From the NCBI RefSeq assembly GCF_021129235.1, contig NZ_JAJOMA010000018.1, positions 62,001 through 126,000 on the forward strand: a stretch of 64,000 nt of DNA. The letters are read 5' to 3'. The notes beneath the pieces are model-generated. The model did not search any database. It saw nothing but the letters and a program-made list of their open reading frames with translations, and was not told the origin of the DNA. Of the stretch, positions 37,556 through 46,644 are shown piece after piece (position 1 is the stretch's first letter; each line of letters starts with the position of its first letter). This DNA comes from Kineosporia mesophila (GTDB lineage: Bacteria > Actinomycetota > Actinomycetes > Actinomycetales > Kineosporiaceae). The position numbers were made by a program, and so were the translations under genes.

Positions 37556-39211
37556 ATGTCTGCAACCCTGCTCGCCCGCGACCTCGCAGCCGGGCACGGT
37601 GACCGTCAGCTCTTCGCCGGGCTCGACCTGGTCGTCGGCCCCGGTGACGTGGTGGGCCTGGTCGGCGCCAACGGCGCCGGCAAGTCCACCCTGCTGAAAA
37701 TCCTTGCCGGGCTGGAAGATTCCGAGAACGGCACGGTCTCCCTGAGCCCCGAGCAGGCCATCGTCGGTTACCTGCCGCAGGAGCACGAGCGGCGGCCCGA
37801 AGAGACCGTGCTCGAGTTCCTGGCCCGGCGCTGCGGCATCACCGCCGTCCAGGCCGAGTTCGACGCCGCCACCGAGGAGCTCGCCGGAGGCGGGGACGGT
37901 GACGCCTACTCGGTCGCGTTCGACCGCTGGATGGCTCTGGGCGCCGCGGACTTCGACGAGAGGGCCGAGCAGGTCGCCGGCGAGATCGGCCTGAGTTCGG
38001 GTCTGGTCGGCGGACTGGGGACGCCGATGGTGTCGTTGTCGGGCGGCCAGGCCGCCCGCGCGGGGCTGGCGTCGCTGCTGCTCAGCCGGTACGACGTGAT
38101 TCTGCTCGACGAGCCGACGAACGACCTCGACCTGGCCGGACTGGACCGGCTGGAGCAGTTCGTCACCGACCTGCGCTCGGGCGTCGTGGTGGTCAGCCAC
38201 GACCGGGAGTTCCTGGCCCGCACGGTGACCCGCGTGGTGGAGCTCGACCTGGCCCAGCAGCAGGTCAGCGTGTACGGCGGCGGGTACGAGGCGTACCTGG
38301 AAGAGCGGGAGGTGGCCCGGCGGCACGCCCGCGAGGCCTACGAGGAGTACGCCGACACCCGGTCCGGCCTGGAGGAACGCGGCCGCACGCAGCGGAACTG
38401 GATGGAGAAGGGCGTGCGCAACGCCCGGCGCAAAGCTCCCGACAACGACAAGATCGGCGCGGCACACCGGGCCGAATCGTCGGAGAAGCAGGCCGCCAAG
38501 GCCCGGCAGACGCAGAGGATGATCGAGCGGCTCGACGTGGTCGAGGAACCCCGCAAGGAGTGGCAGCTGCAGTTCGAGATCGCGACCGCCTCCCGCTCCG
38601 GCGCGGTGGTGGCCTCGCTCGACAGCGCTGTGGCCGAGCGTGGCGACTTCCGCCTCGGGCCCCTGACCCTGCAGATCGACTGGGCCGACCGGATCGCCAT
38701 CACCGGGCCCAACGGCGCGGGCAAGACCACGCTGCTGTCCCTGCTGCTCGGCCGGCTCGCCCCCACGTCGGGCCGGGCCTCGCTGGGTTCGGGCGTGGTG
38801 GTCGGCGAGATCGACCAGGCCCGCTCGGCCTTCACCGGTGAGAACACCGTGATGCAGGCTCTGGGCGCGCAGGTGCCGGACTGGCCCGACGCCGACGTGC
38901 GCACCCTGCTGGCGAAGTTCGGGCTCGGCGCCCGCCACGTGGCCCGCCCGGCCGGCACCCTCTCCCCCGGCGAGCGCACCCGCGCCGGGCTGGCCCTGCT
39001 GCAGGCCCGGGGGGTGAACCTGCTGGTGCTCGACGAGCCCACCAACCACCTCGACCTGCCCGCCATCGAGCAGCTGGAGCAGGCACTGGACTCGTTCGGC
39101 GGCACCTTGCTGCTGGTCTCGCACGACCGGCGGATGCTGGAGGCGGTGCGGGTGACCCGCCGCTTGAGTGTGTCCGCCCAGGACGGGATCGGCACGGTCA
39201 CGGAGTCCTGA
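37556..39211 (+). CDS. ABC-F family ATPase
   Basis: 551 residues with two ABC cassettes and no membrane helices: Walker A GLVGANGAGKSTLL and GPNGAGKTTLL, signatures LSGGQAARAGLA and LSPGERTRAGLA, Walker B LLDEPTNDLDL and VLDEPTNHLDL. The linker between them is charged and helical (residues about 245-330). ABC-F proteins act on the ribosome; some protect against antibiotics (macrolide, lincosamide, pleuromutilin), others help translation. Which applies here cannot be told from sequence. It starts 42 bp after the YccF gene. Confidence 0.92.
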   Translation: MSATLLARDLAAGHGDRQLFAGLDLVVGPGDVVGLVGANGAGKSTLLKILAGLEDSENGTVSLSPEQAIVGYLPQEHERRPEETVLEFLARRCGITAVQAEFDAATEELAGGGDGDAYSVAFDRWMALGAADFDERAEQVAGEIGLSSGLVGGLGTPMVSLSGGQAARAGLASLLLSRYDVILLDEPTNDLDLAGLDRLEQFVTDLRSGVVVVSHDREFLARTVTRVVELDLAQQQVSVYGGGYEAYLEEREVARRHAREAYEEYADTRSGLEERGRTQRNWMEKGVRNARRKAPDNDKIGAAHRAESSEKQAAKARQTQRMIERLDVVEEPRKEWQLQFEIATASRSGAVVASLDSAVAERGDFRLGPLTLQIDWADRIAITGPNGAGKTTLLSLLLGRLAPTSGRASLGSGVVVGEIDQARSAFTGENTVMQALGAQVPDWPDADVRTLLAKFGLGARHVARPAGTLSPGERTRAGLALLQARGVNLLVLDEPTNHLDLPAIEQLEQALDSFGGTLLLVSHDRRMLEAVRVTRRLSVSAQDGIGTVTES

Positions 39212-39284
39212 CGGGGAGGTGCTCCTCCTTCCCCGGTGATGGTTTCGAAGTGTTCTTGTCGGTGGTCGCGGGCAGAGTAGGTGC

Positions 39285-40877
39285 GTGCTCCTCACCGAGA
39301 TCGCCGCGGCCTCCGAGGCCGTGGCCGCCGCGTCCGCCCGGCGCGACAAGGTCGCGCTGCTGGCGGCCTGCCTGCGCCGGGCCAGCGGTTCGGACGCGCC
39401 GGTGGTGGCGGCCTGGCTGTCCGGGCGCACCTTCCAGCGGCGTACCGGGCTCGGGTGGGCCTCCTTGCGGTCGGCTCCCCCACCTGCGGTGTCGCCGTCC
39501 CTCACGGTGCAGATGGTGGACGCGCAACTCGCCCGGGCCTCTCTGCTCACCGGTGCGGGGTCGAGCGGTGAGCGGCAGAAGATCGTGCTCGAGCTCCTCT
39601 CCGCGGCCACCGCCGGCGAACAGCGGCTGCTGTCCGGCCTGATCTCCGGCGAACTGCGCCAGGGCGCCGCGGCCGGGCTGATCGTCGACGCCGTGGCCAA
39701 GGCCGCCGAGGTCCCCCTGGCCTCGGTGCGCCGGGCCCTGTCGGTGCACGGCGACCTGCCCGACGTGGCCGCGGCCGCGCTGGAGGGCGGCGAGAGCGCC
39801 CTGTCGGCGTTCCAGCTCTCGATCGGCCGGGCCCTGGCCCCGATGCTCGCCGCGCCGGCCCCCGAACTCGGTGCGGCCCTGGCGAAGACCGGTCCCGCCG
39901 GGGTGGAGTGGAAGCTCGACGGGGTACGGGTACAGATCCACCGGCAGGGCTCCGACGTGTCCGTGTTCACCCGCACCCTCGACGACATCACCGCGCGCGT
40001 GCCCGAAGTGGTCGAGGCGGTGCGGGGTCTCGACGTGGCCGACGCCATCCTCGACGGCGAGGTGATCGCGTACACCGCCTCCGGCCGGCCCGCACCGTTC
40101 CAGGTCACCTCCGCCCGGGTGGCCCGCCATGACCTCGAGAAGGCACGGGCGGCAACCCCTCTGAGCCTCACCCTGTTCGACGCGCTACACGTGGACGGCG
40201 ACGACCTGATCGACCGGCCCGGCGCCGACCGGCGTACCCGCCTCGAGGTCGCGGCCCCGGAACTGATCGTGCCCCGGCACGTCGTCGACGACCCGTCCGA
40301 CGAGGCTGCGGTGACCGGGGCGCAGGCGTTCGCGGCCGACACCCTGGCCCGGGGGCACGAGGGTGTGGTGGTGAAGTCGCTGGCCTCCGCCTACACGATG
40401 GGCCGGCGCGGCGCGGGCTGGGTGAAGGTCAAGCCCCGTATCACCCTCGACCTGGTGGTGCTCGCCGCCGAGTGGGGCCACGGCCGGCGCACCGGAAAGC
40501 TCTCGAACCTGCACCTCGGCGCCCGCGACCCGGAGGGCGAGTACGGCCCGCCCGGCGGTTTCGTGATGCTGGGCAAGACCTTCAAGGGCCTCACCGACGT
40601 GATGCTCGACTGGCAGACCGGGAAGCTGCGCGAGCTGGCCGAGCGTGAGTCGAAGTGGGTCGTGCACGTGCGCCCCGAACTGATCGTCGAGATCGCCTTC
40701 GACGGCGTGCAGCGCTCGCCGCGCTACCCGGCCGGCCTCGCCCTGCGCTTCGCCCGGGTCCTGGCCCACCGTCCGGACAAGCCCGCGGCTCAGGCCGACA
40801 CGATCGCGACCGTCCGCAGCCACCACGTCGTGGAAGACGGCGCAGAGAACTCATCCGCCGACGAGGCCGAGACATGA
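39285..40877 (+). CDS. ligB: ATP-dependent DNA ligase
   Basis: 530 residues. An N-terminal helical DNA-binding domain (about 1-180), adenylation domain with the catalytic lysine K210 in GVEWKLDGVRVQIH, LDGEVIAY, GHEGVVVKS and WVKVKP motifs, and a C-terminal OB fold. It resembles the mycobacterial LigB type and joins nicks with ATP; it is a supplementary repair ligase beside NAD-dependent LigA. The start is GTG. It follows the ABC-F gene by 74 bp and precedes a low-complexity gap. Confidence 0.93.
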   Translation: MLLTEIAAASEAVAAASARRDKVALLAACLRRASGSDAPVVAAWLSGRTFQRRTGLGWASLRSAPPPAVSPSLTVQMVDAQLARASLLTGAGSSGERQKIVLELLSAATAGEQRLLSGLISGELRQGAAAGLIVDAVAKAAEVPLASVRRALSVHGDLPDVAAAALEGGESALSAFQLSIGRALAPMLAAPAPELGAALAKTGPAGVEWKLDGVRVQIHRQGSDVSVFTRTLDDITARVPEVVEAVRGLDVADAILDGEVIAYTASGRPAPFQVTSARVARHDLEKARAATPLSLTLFDALHVDGDDLIDRPGADRRTRLEVAAPELIVPRHVVDDPSDEAAVTGAQAFAADTLARGHEGVVVKSLASAYTMGRRGAGWVKVKPRITLDLVVLAAEWGHGRRTGKLSNLHLGARDPEGEYGPPGGFVMLGKTFKGLTDVMLDWQTGKLRELAERESKWVVHVRPELIVEIAFDGVQRSPRYPAGLALRFARVLAHRPDKPAAQADTIATVRSHHVVEDGAENSSADEAET

Positions 40878-40955
40878 GACACGGGGGTGCACCGGCCGGG
40901 TGGTCCCGATGAATGAGCCGCCGGACGCCGGCCCGCACCGGGGACGGACCGCACC

Positions 40956-41100
40956 GTGACCCCGGACGCGGGCCAGGCCGGACCGGCAGGACTCAGGCCG
41001 GCACAACCCAGAGCAGCACCACGCAGGCCAGCACGACCCGGGCCAACACGACCCGGACCCGCACGACACCGGCCCGGACGGAGCAGAACAGCCGGGGCAC
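40956..41100. repeat. Low-complexity degenerate short repeats
   Basis: Imperfect units of about 15-18 bases (AGCACGACCCGGGCCAACAC and similar) run for about 110-145 bp between the ligase and PAP2 genes. All overlapping reading frames encode Thr/Ala/Arg-rich or Pro/Arg-rich simple sequence, so I do not call a gene. It may be a decayed region or a variable repeat. Confidence 0.5.
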
Positions 41101-41145
41101 CTCACGGGGGCCCCGCCGTACGACGAGGGAAAGGCGCGCGACCGC

Positions 41146-41982
41146 ATGGCATCACAGCCCGGCAACGCGGCCTCAGGACCTGAGGCCTCGACAGCGGTGC
41201 ACGACGACGACCACCTGGACCCCGGCAACCTCGAGTCGCACCTGGCCGGTGACACCCCGTCCGAGCACGAGGGCCGGCTGGTGCTGGCCGGGTTGCTGCT
41301 GTTCCTCGGGACGGCGCTGCTCGGTGGCTTCGTGCTGATCGGTGTGCTCGTGGCGACGGGTCTTCCCGACGTGCCGAAGATCGATCACGACGTGTCGACC
41401 GGGGCGCACGGCTACGTGGTGGACCGGCCCTGGCTGGCCGACATCCTGACGGTGATCGGGCACGCCACCGAGCCGTTCGCGATCCGCGCGATCTTCCTGG
41501 TGCCGGCGATCGTGCTCTGGCGACGGGGAGCCCGCCGGGCGGTGTCCTGGATGGTCGCCACGCTGGTCATCGGCGGCACGCTCAACCCCCTGATCAAGCT
41601 GCTGGTCGAGCGGAACCGGCCGGACCTGCCCGACCCGGTCTACCTGGCCTCCGGGTCGAGTTTTCCCTCGGGCCACACCACCAACGCCGTGATGTTCGCC
41701 GGCATCGTGCTGGTGCTGCTCGAGCCCAGCCTGCGCCACCACGTGCGGGCCCCCGGCGACGGCCGGTCCGTGCGCAGCACCCGGGGGCGGGTCGCGCTGT
41801 GGGTGGGAGCGTTCGCCTGGCCGGTCTTCGTCGCGCTCGACCGGCTCGGCCTGGGCGTGCACTACCTGACCGACGTCGTCGGCGGGTTCTTCTTCGGCCT
41901 GTCGGTGCTGCTGATCACGCTGGTGGCGTTCAGCCGGAGCAGCACGCTGAAACACTGGCCGCGGAAACAGGCGAACACCTGA
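41146..41982 (+). CDS. PAP2-family membrane phosphatase
   Basis: 278 residues with about six membrane helices. PAP2 motifs are KLLVERNRPDLP, GSSFPSGHTTNAVMFAG and RLGLGVHYLTDVVGG. Probably a lipid phosphatase (phosphatidate or undecaprenyl pyrophosphate). The N-terminus up to residue 45 is hydrophilic and acidic. An upstream GTG cannot be excluded. It converges on the DUF397 gene. Confidence 0.92.
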   Translation: MASQPGNAASGPEASTAVHDDDHLDPGNLESHLAGDTPSEHEGRLVLAGLLLFLGTALLGGFVLIGVLVATGLPDVPKIDHDVSTGAHGYVVDRPWLADILTVIGHATEPFAIRAIFLVPAIVLWRRGARRAVSWMVATLVIGGTLNPLIKLLVERNRPDLPDPVYLASGSSFPSGHTTNAVMFAGIVLVLLEPSLRHHVRAPGDGRSVRSTRGRVALWVGAFAWPVFVALDRLGLGVHYLTDVVGGFFFGLSVLLITLVAFSRSSTLKHWPRKQANT

Positions 41983-42026
41983 CCCGAACCCGACAGCCCC
42001 GCCGGGTGACGGGCACCGGGCGGGGC

Positions 42027-42042
42027 TGGTGGACGTCCACCA
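42027..42042. terminator. 16-bp palindrome between convergent genes
   Basis: TGGTGGACGTCCACCA is a perfect palindrome between the ends of the PAP2 and DUF397 genes. It shares GGTGGACGTCCAC with the hairpin at 18404, also at convergent 3' ends. It may act as a short terminator. Confidence 0.5.
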
Positions 42043-42066
42043 TTGGTGCAGGTGAAAGGCGCCCCC

Positions 42067-42267
42067 CTACACGAGGTGGTCGAACTCGCCCTTCTTGGCG
42101 CCGTCGAGCCACGCGTCCCACTCACCGGGGGTGAAGGAGAGCACGTCGCCCGTCTCGCCGTCTTTCGAGTAGCGCACCTCGATCATCTCGCCGCTGCGAC
42201 GCATCTCGACGAACTCGTCACTGCCGTCGGCGCCGCTGGCCCTGATCCACCCGCTGTCGATGCTCAT
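42067..42267 (-). CDS. DUF397 protein
   Basis: 66 residues: GWIRASGADGSDEFVEMRRSG, then VRYSKDGETGDVLSFTPGEW, the DUF397 pattern. These small proteins usually partner HTH regulators of the DUF397/XRE type in actinobacteria, but no such gene is next to it here. ATG 42267 has GGGGAG six bases upstream; GTG 42270 is too close. Confidence 0.9.
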   Translation of the reverse strand: MSIDSGWIRASGADGSDEFVEMRRSGEMIEVRYSKDGETGDVLSFTPGEWDAWLDGAKKGEFDHLV

Positions 42268-42324
42268 CACGAACTCCCCGTATGCCGGAAATCACCGTAC
42301 GAACACCGGCAGCGTAGCGATAGG

Positions 42325-43254
42325 TCAGACGTCGCCGCGGCCCTTGCGGTCGTTCTCCTCGGCGAGGAAGCGCTCGAGCTCGGCGCCCAGCTCGTCGGCG
42401 GTGGGCAGCTCGCCCGGACCGTCCGCGAGCGGCAGCGCATTGCCCTCACCGGCGACGTAGGCGTCGTACTGCTGCTCCAGGGCACTCACCACGGCGGCCA
42501 CCTCGGGCTGCCCGGCGACCTGCTCCTCGATGGCGGCGCGGGTCTCGATGCCGGCCTCGATGAGCGTGCCGGTGGGCAGTGTCAGGTCACTGACATCGGC
42601 CACGGCATCGACCAGCACCACGGCGGCGTCGGGGAACTCGGCCTGGGTCAGGTAGTGCGGCACGTGCACGGCGAAACCCGCGGCATCCTTACCCGCCTGG
42701 CCCAGCCGCAGCTCCAGCAGACCGGCGACGTTGCCCGGGACCTGCACGTTGCCGGCCCAGATGTTCTTGATGTCGATGAGGTTCTTACGGGTGGCGTGCG
42801 CGGTCATACCGGAGGGGCGCGTGTGCGGCACCGCCATCGGGATCGCGTGCACACCGATGGTCAGGCGCACGTTGTAGTGGTCGACGAGCTCCGTGACCGC
42901 GGCCACGAACCGTTCCCACTGAATGTCCGGCTCCGGCCCCGTCAGCATCAGGAAGCCGCGCCCCTCGACGTCTTTGACCTCCTCGAGCACCAGCTGGGGA
43001 GCCTCGTAGCTCTCCCAGCGGTTCTCCATGAAGGTCATCGCCGGGCGCCGCGCGCGGTAGTCGTACAGCTGGTCGACATCGAACGTGGCCAGCACCCGGT
43101 GCTCCAGCGAGCTGAGCAGGTGCTCGCCCGCCAGCCGGCCGGCGTTGCCCGCGTCGATGAAACCTCCGAGCGCGTGCAGCAGTACAGGGTGTTCGAGAGC
43201 GCCCTCGTCGGGCTGCTCGTCGGCGAGCGTGTAAAGATCCCGCGGATCCAGCAC
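42325..43254 (-). CDS. PAC2-family protein
   Basis: 309 residues with the PAC2 (proteasome-assembly-chaperone-like) fold: ALGGFIDAGNAGRLAGEHL, MLTGPEPDIQWERFV, IGVHAIPMAVPHTRP and LVDAVADVSDLTLP. In actinobacteria PAC2 proteins are linked to the proteasome system; the exact role is not known. The start is GTG with GGAGGA about 8 bases upstream. Upstream lie 250 bp without a gene, after the PadR gene on the same strand. Confidence 0.9.
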   Translation of the reverse strand: MLDPRDLYTLADEQPDEGALEHPVLLHALGGFIDAGNAGRLAGEHLLSSLEHRVLATFDVDQLYDYRARRPAMTFMENRWESYEAPQLVLEEVKDVEGRGFLMLTGPEPDIQWERFVAAVTELVDHYNVRLTIGVHAIPMAVPHTRPSGMTAHATRKNLIDIKNIWAGNVQVPGNVAGLLELRLGQAGKDAAGFAVHVPHYLTQAEFPDAAVVLVDAVADVSDLTLPTGTLIEAGIETRAAIEEQVAGQPEVAAVVSALEQQYDAYVAGEGNALPLADGPGELPTADELGAELERFLAEENDRKGRGDV

Positions 43255-43502
43255 GAGCGTCCTCCTCCATCGCCGGGCGCGGTTACTCACCGTCGCGCAT
43301 TGTGCTCGTCCCGGCCCGTTCCGCGACGAGCATCGACGATGGCGCCGATGCGCCGAAACGGGCACCCGGCATCTACAACGCTACCGGCACGTCGGTAAAT
43401 CCCCGATCCGGCTCCACCCTCAGCGAACAGGCTGCCGCACACCCGGGGATGCCGCATCCGGCCAGGTACCGGACGCGACATCCACGGTGCGGATCAACCG
43501 GT

Positions 43503-44534
43503 TCACTCAGCGTCATCCGAAGCGCCGTCCGGAGCGCCGTCCGAAGCGCCGTCCGAAGCGCCGCCCGAAGCGCCCGGCTCCGGGGCCGGCCCGGCGGCCT
43601 GGTCCTCGGCGAGGATCAGGTAGATCCGGCGCCGGGCCTCGTCCAGCGCCAGCCGCGCGCGCTCGACCTGCTCGTCCGAACCCAGCCGCGCGACCTGCTG
43701 CGTGGCCTGACCGAGAGCACCCATGCCCTCGAACAGGGTCTGGACCCGCTGCCGCTGGCCGGGACCGGCCATCGCCCACGGCTCGGCATACTCGGACGGG
43801 TTCTGCTGCACCGACTCGCGCCCGGCATCGGTGATCGAGAAGACCTTGCGGCCTCCCTCGGCGTCCTCCGCCCGGACCAGTCCCTCGTCCTGCAGCTGCT
43901 GCAGCACCGGGTAGACCGATCCCGGGCTGGGACGCCACAGGCCACCGCTGCGCTTGGTCAGTTCACCCATGATGGCGTAACCGTGGTAGCCCTGAGCGGG
44001 CTCCTCGGCCAGCAGCGCGAGGATCGCGGCCCGCACGTTGCCCCGCGGACGACGCCCGCCCCGGCCACCGCGTCCCTCCCCGCGACCGGGACCACCACCA
44101 CCGGGACCCCAGCCACCCCGGCCGAAGCCGCCGGGACCGAACCCACCCGGGCCGAATCCCCCCGGACCGAACCCGCCGGGACCGAAGGGCCCCTGCCCGA
44201 ACCGGCCGAAACCCCGATGCCCACCGGGACGCCCGTCACCGAACCCACCGCGACCGTCCTCGTCCTCCGGGAAGTCCTCGGGGTCGATGCCCCGCCCGGC
44301 CGCCCGCGGCCCGAAACCCGGACCGAAACCCAGACCGCCGGGACCGAAACCCGGACCGGACCCGCGTCCACCAGGAGAACCGAGCCCCCGACCAGGACCG
44401 AACCGGCCCCGCCCGAACCGCCGGCCCCGACCGCGCCGCCCGTCACCCTCGTCGGCATCCGGGGAACCCCAGGCCGGGTCGTCGTGGCCGGCCTCGTACG
44501 CCTGCTCATCGTTGTTCTTCTCTGCCTGCTTCAT
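43503..44534 (-). CDS. PadR-family regulator with glycine-rich N-terminal domain
   Basis: 343 residues from ATG 44534 with GAAGGAG upstream. Residues about 1-170 are disordered, rich in Gly, Phe, Pro and Arg, with repeated FGPGG units, then a PadR winged helix (about 175-255: NVRAAILALLAEEPAQGYHG, LQDEGLVRAEDAEGGRK) and a helical C-terminus, ending in a tail of GASDGAPDGASD repeats encoded by a 12-bp tandem repeat at 43514-43572. A 34-bp palindrome lies 43 bp upstream and is the likely autoregulatory site. Confidence 0.9.
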   Translation of the reverse strand: MKQAEKNNDEQAYEAGHDDPAWGSPDADEGDGRRGRGRRFGRGRFGPGRGLGSPGGRGSGPGFGPGGLGFGPGFGPRAAGRGIDPEDFPEDEDGRGGFGDGRPGGHRGFGRFGQGPFGPGGFGPGGFGPGGFGPGGFGRGGWGPGGGGPGRGEGRGGRGGRRPRGNVRAAILALLAEEPAQGYHGYAIMGELTKRSGGLWRPSPGSVYPVLQQLQDEGLVRAEDAEGGRKVFSITDAGRESVQQNPSEYAEPWAMAGPGQRQRVQTLFEGMGALGQATQQVARLGSDEQVERARLALDEARRRIYLILAEDQAAGPAPEPGASGGASDGASDGAPDGASDDAE

Positions 44535-44576
44535 CGATTGCTCCTTCAGATCGGCCGGAGCTCCCGATGAGCTTCG

Positions 44577-44610
44577 GCGATACGTTGACGATATATCGGT
44601 AACGTATCGC
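44577..44610. promoter_or_regulatory. PadR operator candidate, 34-bp dyad
   Basis: Outer arms GCGATACGTT and AACGTATCGC are a perfect 10-bp inverted repeat around the inner palindrome CGATATATCG, all centred on 44593.5. Only a few positions fail to pair. It is AT-rich against its GC-rich surroundings and lies just before the PadR start, typical for autoregulation. Confidence 0.65.
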
Positions 44611-44682
44611 TGTCGATAGGGTTCCCGAAAAGAGCAGCCGCCAGAGGACGAGGCGACCGGCGCCCGAACCAAAAAAACCCGC

Positions 44683-44765
44683 CGTGATCATGCAAAACCT
44701 CCCCGGAGTTCTAGAACTCTCGATCCCACAGTTCTAGAACGCCGGGGAGGTTTTGCATGATCACG
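44683..44765. repeat. 83-bp interspersed palindrome, copy 3
   Basis: Arms of 36 bases (one mismatch, GGAG opposite GGCG) around a loop of 11 bases. It is between the PadR gene and the 3' end of the PhoD-like gene; the symmetry extends weakly into flanking bases (GAACC and GGTTC). Confidence 0.92.
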
Positions 44766-44803
44766 AACGGGTTGTGGGGTTCTTCGCCTCCCTCAAGCCA
44801 CCC

Positions 44804-46624
44804 TCAGCGGCCCGAGAGGTCCCGGGCCACCGCGATCTTGAGTGGGTAGCGGGCCGGGTCCCAGTCCTGCTCGGTGAGGGCCCACTGGTTCTCCGGCTCG
44901 TGCCCGCCGGAGGGGATGGACAGCCGGTTGCGTGGGGGCAGGGGCTGCGCGTCGCGGGTCGACTCCAGCATCACGCGGGCCGCCCGACCCTCGAGAACCA
45001 GCGTGGAGATGGCGTTCCCGAAGATCGGCCCACCGATGGACCCCCACGACATCACGGTCTCGGGGATGGTGCGCGGACGGGTGAACAGCAGGCGGGCCAG
45101 GCGGGTGACGGGGCTGGTCCAGGAGATGCTGAACGCCAGGCGCATGACCCACGGGATGGTGTTGTGCACCGGCGAGCAGGTGAGCTGGTAGACCTTCGAG
45201 GCCCTCTCGGGCACGGAGGACATCAGCGCGGTGACGTCGGCCTCGCAGATGTAGCTGTGGTGCACGTCGCCGGACAGCACGCACACGGTGGCCGGGGCCT
45301 GCGGGCCCGACGCCACGTCGGCGATCAGCCGGGCCAGCCGGTCGAACGACTCCCGGAACGCCGGCCAGTGCTCCAGATCGGCCGCACGGCGCAGCTTCTC
45401 ACCCAGCACGGCCCGGCGGCCGGTGCCCTCGGCGAGGTGCTCGCTCCAGGCCTCGATCTGGTGCAGGGCGGGAGCCATCAGCCAGGGCAGGGAGGTGCCG
45501 ATGAGCAGGTGGTCGTAGTCGCCCCGGGTGTGCTCCTCGACCCAGGCGAACTCGTCCTCGGACAGCATCGACCGGTGGTCGCCGTCGAGCATCCGCCCGC
45601 ACCGCGAGTCGATCACCACCAGCCGGGTCCGCCCCAGGTCCCGCCAGAACGACCAGCGGTAGCCCTTGCCCCCGTCGGCCTCGGCGTCGGCCATCACCGC
45701 GAACTCGCGCAGCATCGGCGCGCAGTCCTGCCCGGCGGCGGCCAGCGCCCGCACCCGCTGGTACACCTCGTCGTCGGCCAGCTCGTCCGGTGAGAGGTTC
45801 CCGATGTGCTGGTACACCCAGTACGAGACCAGCCCGCCGACGATGCGCTCGGCCCACCAGCCGGTCTTCTTCACGTCGGCCCGCCACGAGCGCGAGGTGT
45901 TCCAGTCGTCGTGCACGTCGTGGTCGTCGAAGATCATCGCGATCGGCACCGTGGACATCAGCCAGCGGATCTGCGGGTCGCTCCACGACTCGTGATAGAG
46001 CCAGGTGTACTCCTCGAAGTCGGCGACCTCGCCGTGCGGAGGCTTCGAGATGTCCCGGTGACCGGCGATGCGCCGCTGGGTGATCTCCGTGGTCTCGTCC
46101 GCGTAGACCTGGTCGCCGAGCATGACCATCAGATCAGGCCGGCCGTCACCGGGATCGTGGGCCACCCGGACGGCGTAGGCCTCCAGGGCGTCCACCCCGT
46201 ACTTGCGCTGTCCCTCGACCGTGCGCTGGGTGGCGACCCGGCACGATCCGTAGGCGATGCGCTGCGGGCGATCGGGGTCGAGCGTGCGGATCTGTGAGGC
46301 GGGGAGAACGCCGGGGGCCGGATGTGGCGAATCCGACACGCCGGGCGTCTGCGGCAGTCCGGAACTGTGTACCGGTGGCCACACCAGTTCGCCGTCCAGG
46401 CGCACGTCGTACTCGATCACCTCTCCCCGAGGAAGACCGGTGACCGCCACGAGGGCGTAGTGATGGCCACTGACCTCGAAGGTCTTGTCGGTCGTGCCGA
46501 GCACGGAGACTTCACATCGAGTGTCCACCTCGACCCAGACAGTGGCGTGAGCAGCACCGACGTGCCGGAGGACAGGACCGAGGATCAGGGAGGGCACCTT
46601 CCCTTCGTACCGCAGGCCCGGCAT
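44804..46624 (-). CDS. PhoD-like alkaline phosphatase
   Basis: 606 residues of the alkaline phosphatase D family. An N-terminal Ig-like domain (to about 110) is followed by the phosphatase core: RIAYGSCR, MVMLGDQVYADETTE, AMIFDDHDVHDDWN, and the LSGDVHHSYICEADV near residue 430. There is no signal peptide or twin-arginine motif, unlike exported PhoD, so a cytoplasmic role is likely. The substrate is unknown. It has no operon partner downstream. Confidence 0.92.
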   Translation of the reverse strand: MPGLRYEGKVPSLILGPVLRHVGAAHATVWVEVDTRCEVSVLGTTDKTFEVSGHHYALVAVTGLPRGEVIEYDVRLDGELVWPPVHSSGLPQTPGVSDSPHPAPGVLPASQIRTLDPDRPQRIAYGSCRVATQRTVEGQRKYGVDALEAYAVRVAHDPGDGRPDLMVMLGDQVYADETTEITQRRIAGHRDISKPPHGEVADFEEYTWLYHESWSDPQIRWLMSTVPIAMIFDDHDVHDDWNTSRSWRADVKKTGWWAERIVGGLVSYWVYQHIGNLSPDELADDEVYQRVRALAAAGQDCAPMLREFAVMADAEADGGKGYRWSFWRDLGRTRLVVIDSRCGRMLDGDHRSMLSEDEFAWVEEHTRGDYDHLLIGTSLPWLMAPALHQIEAWSEHLAEGTGRRAVLGEKLRRAADLEHWPAFRESFDRLARLIADVASGPQAPATVCVLSGDVHHSYICEADVTALMSSVPERASKVYQLTCSPVHNTIPWVMRLAFSISWTSPVTRLARLLFTRPRTIPETVMSWGSIGGPIFGNAISTLVLEGRAARVMLESTRDAQPLPPRNRLSIPSGGHEPENQWALTEQDWDPARYPLKIAVARDLSGR

Positions 46625-46644
46625 GACCGCTACCGTCGGGCACC

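Noticed and set aside
37064-40342. 1092-codon minus-strand ORF opposite YccF, ABC-F and ligase genes
   Set aside because: It spans three conserved genes on the other strand; Ser/Arg-rich shadow frame.
40913-41338. 141-codon ORF in the low-complexity gap and PAP2 5' end
   Set aside because: Thr/Arg simple sequence and out-of-frame overlap with the PAP2 gene.
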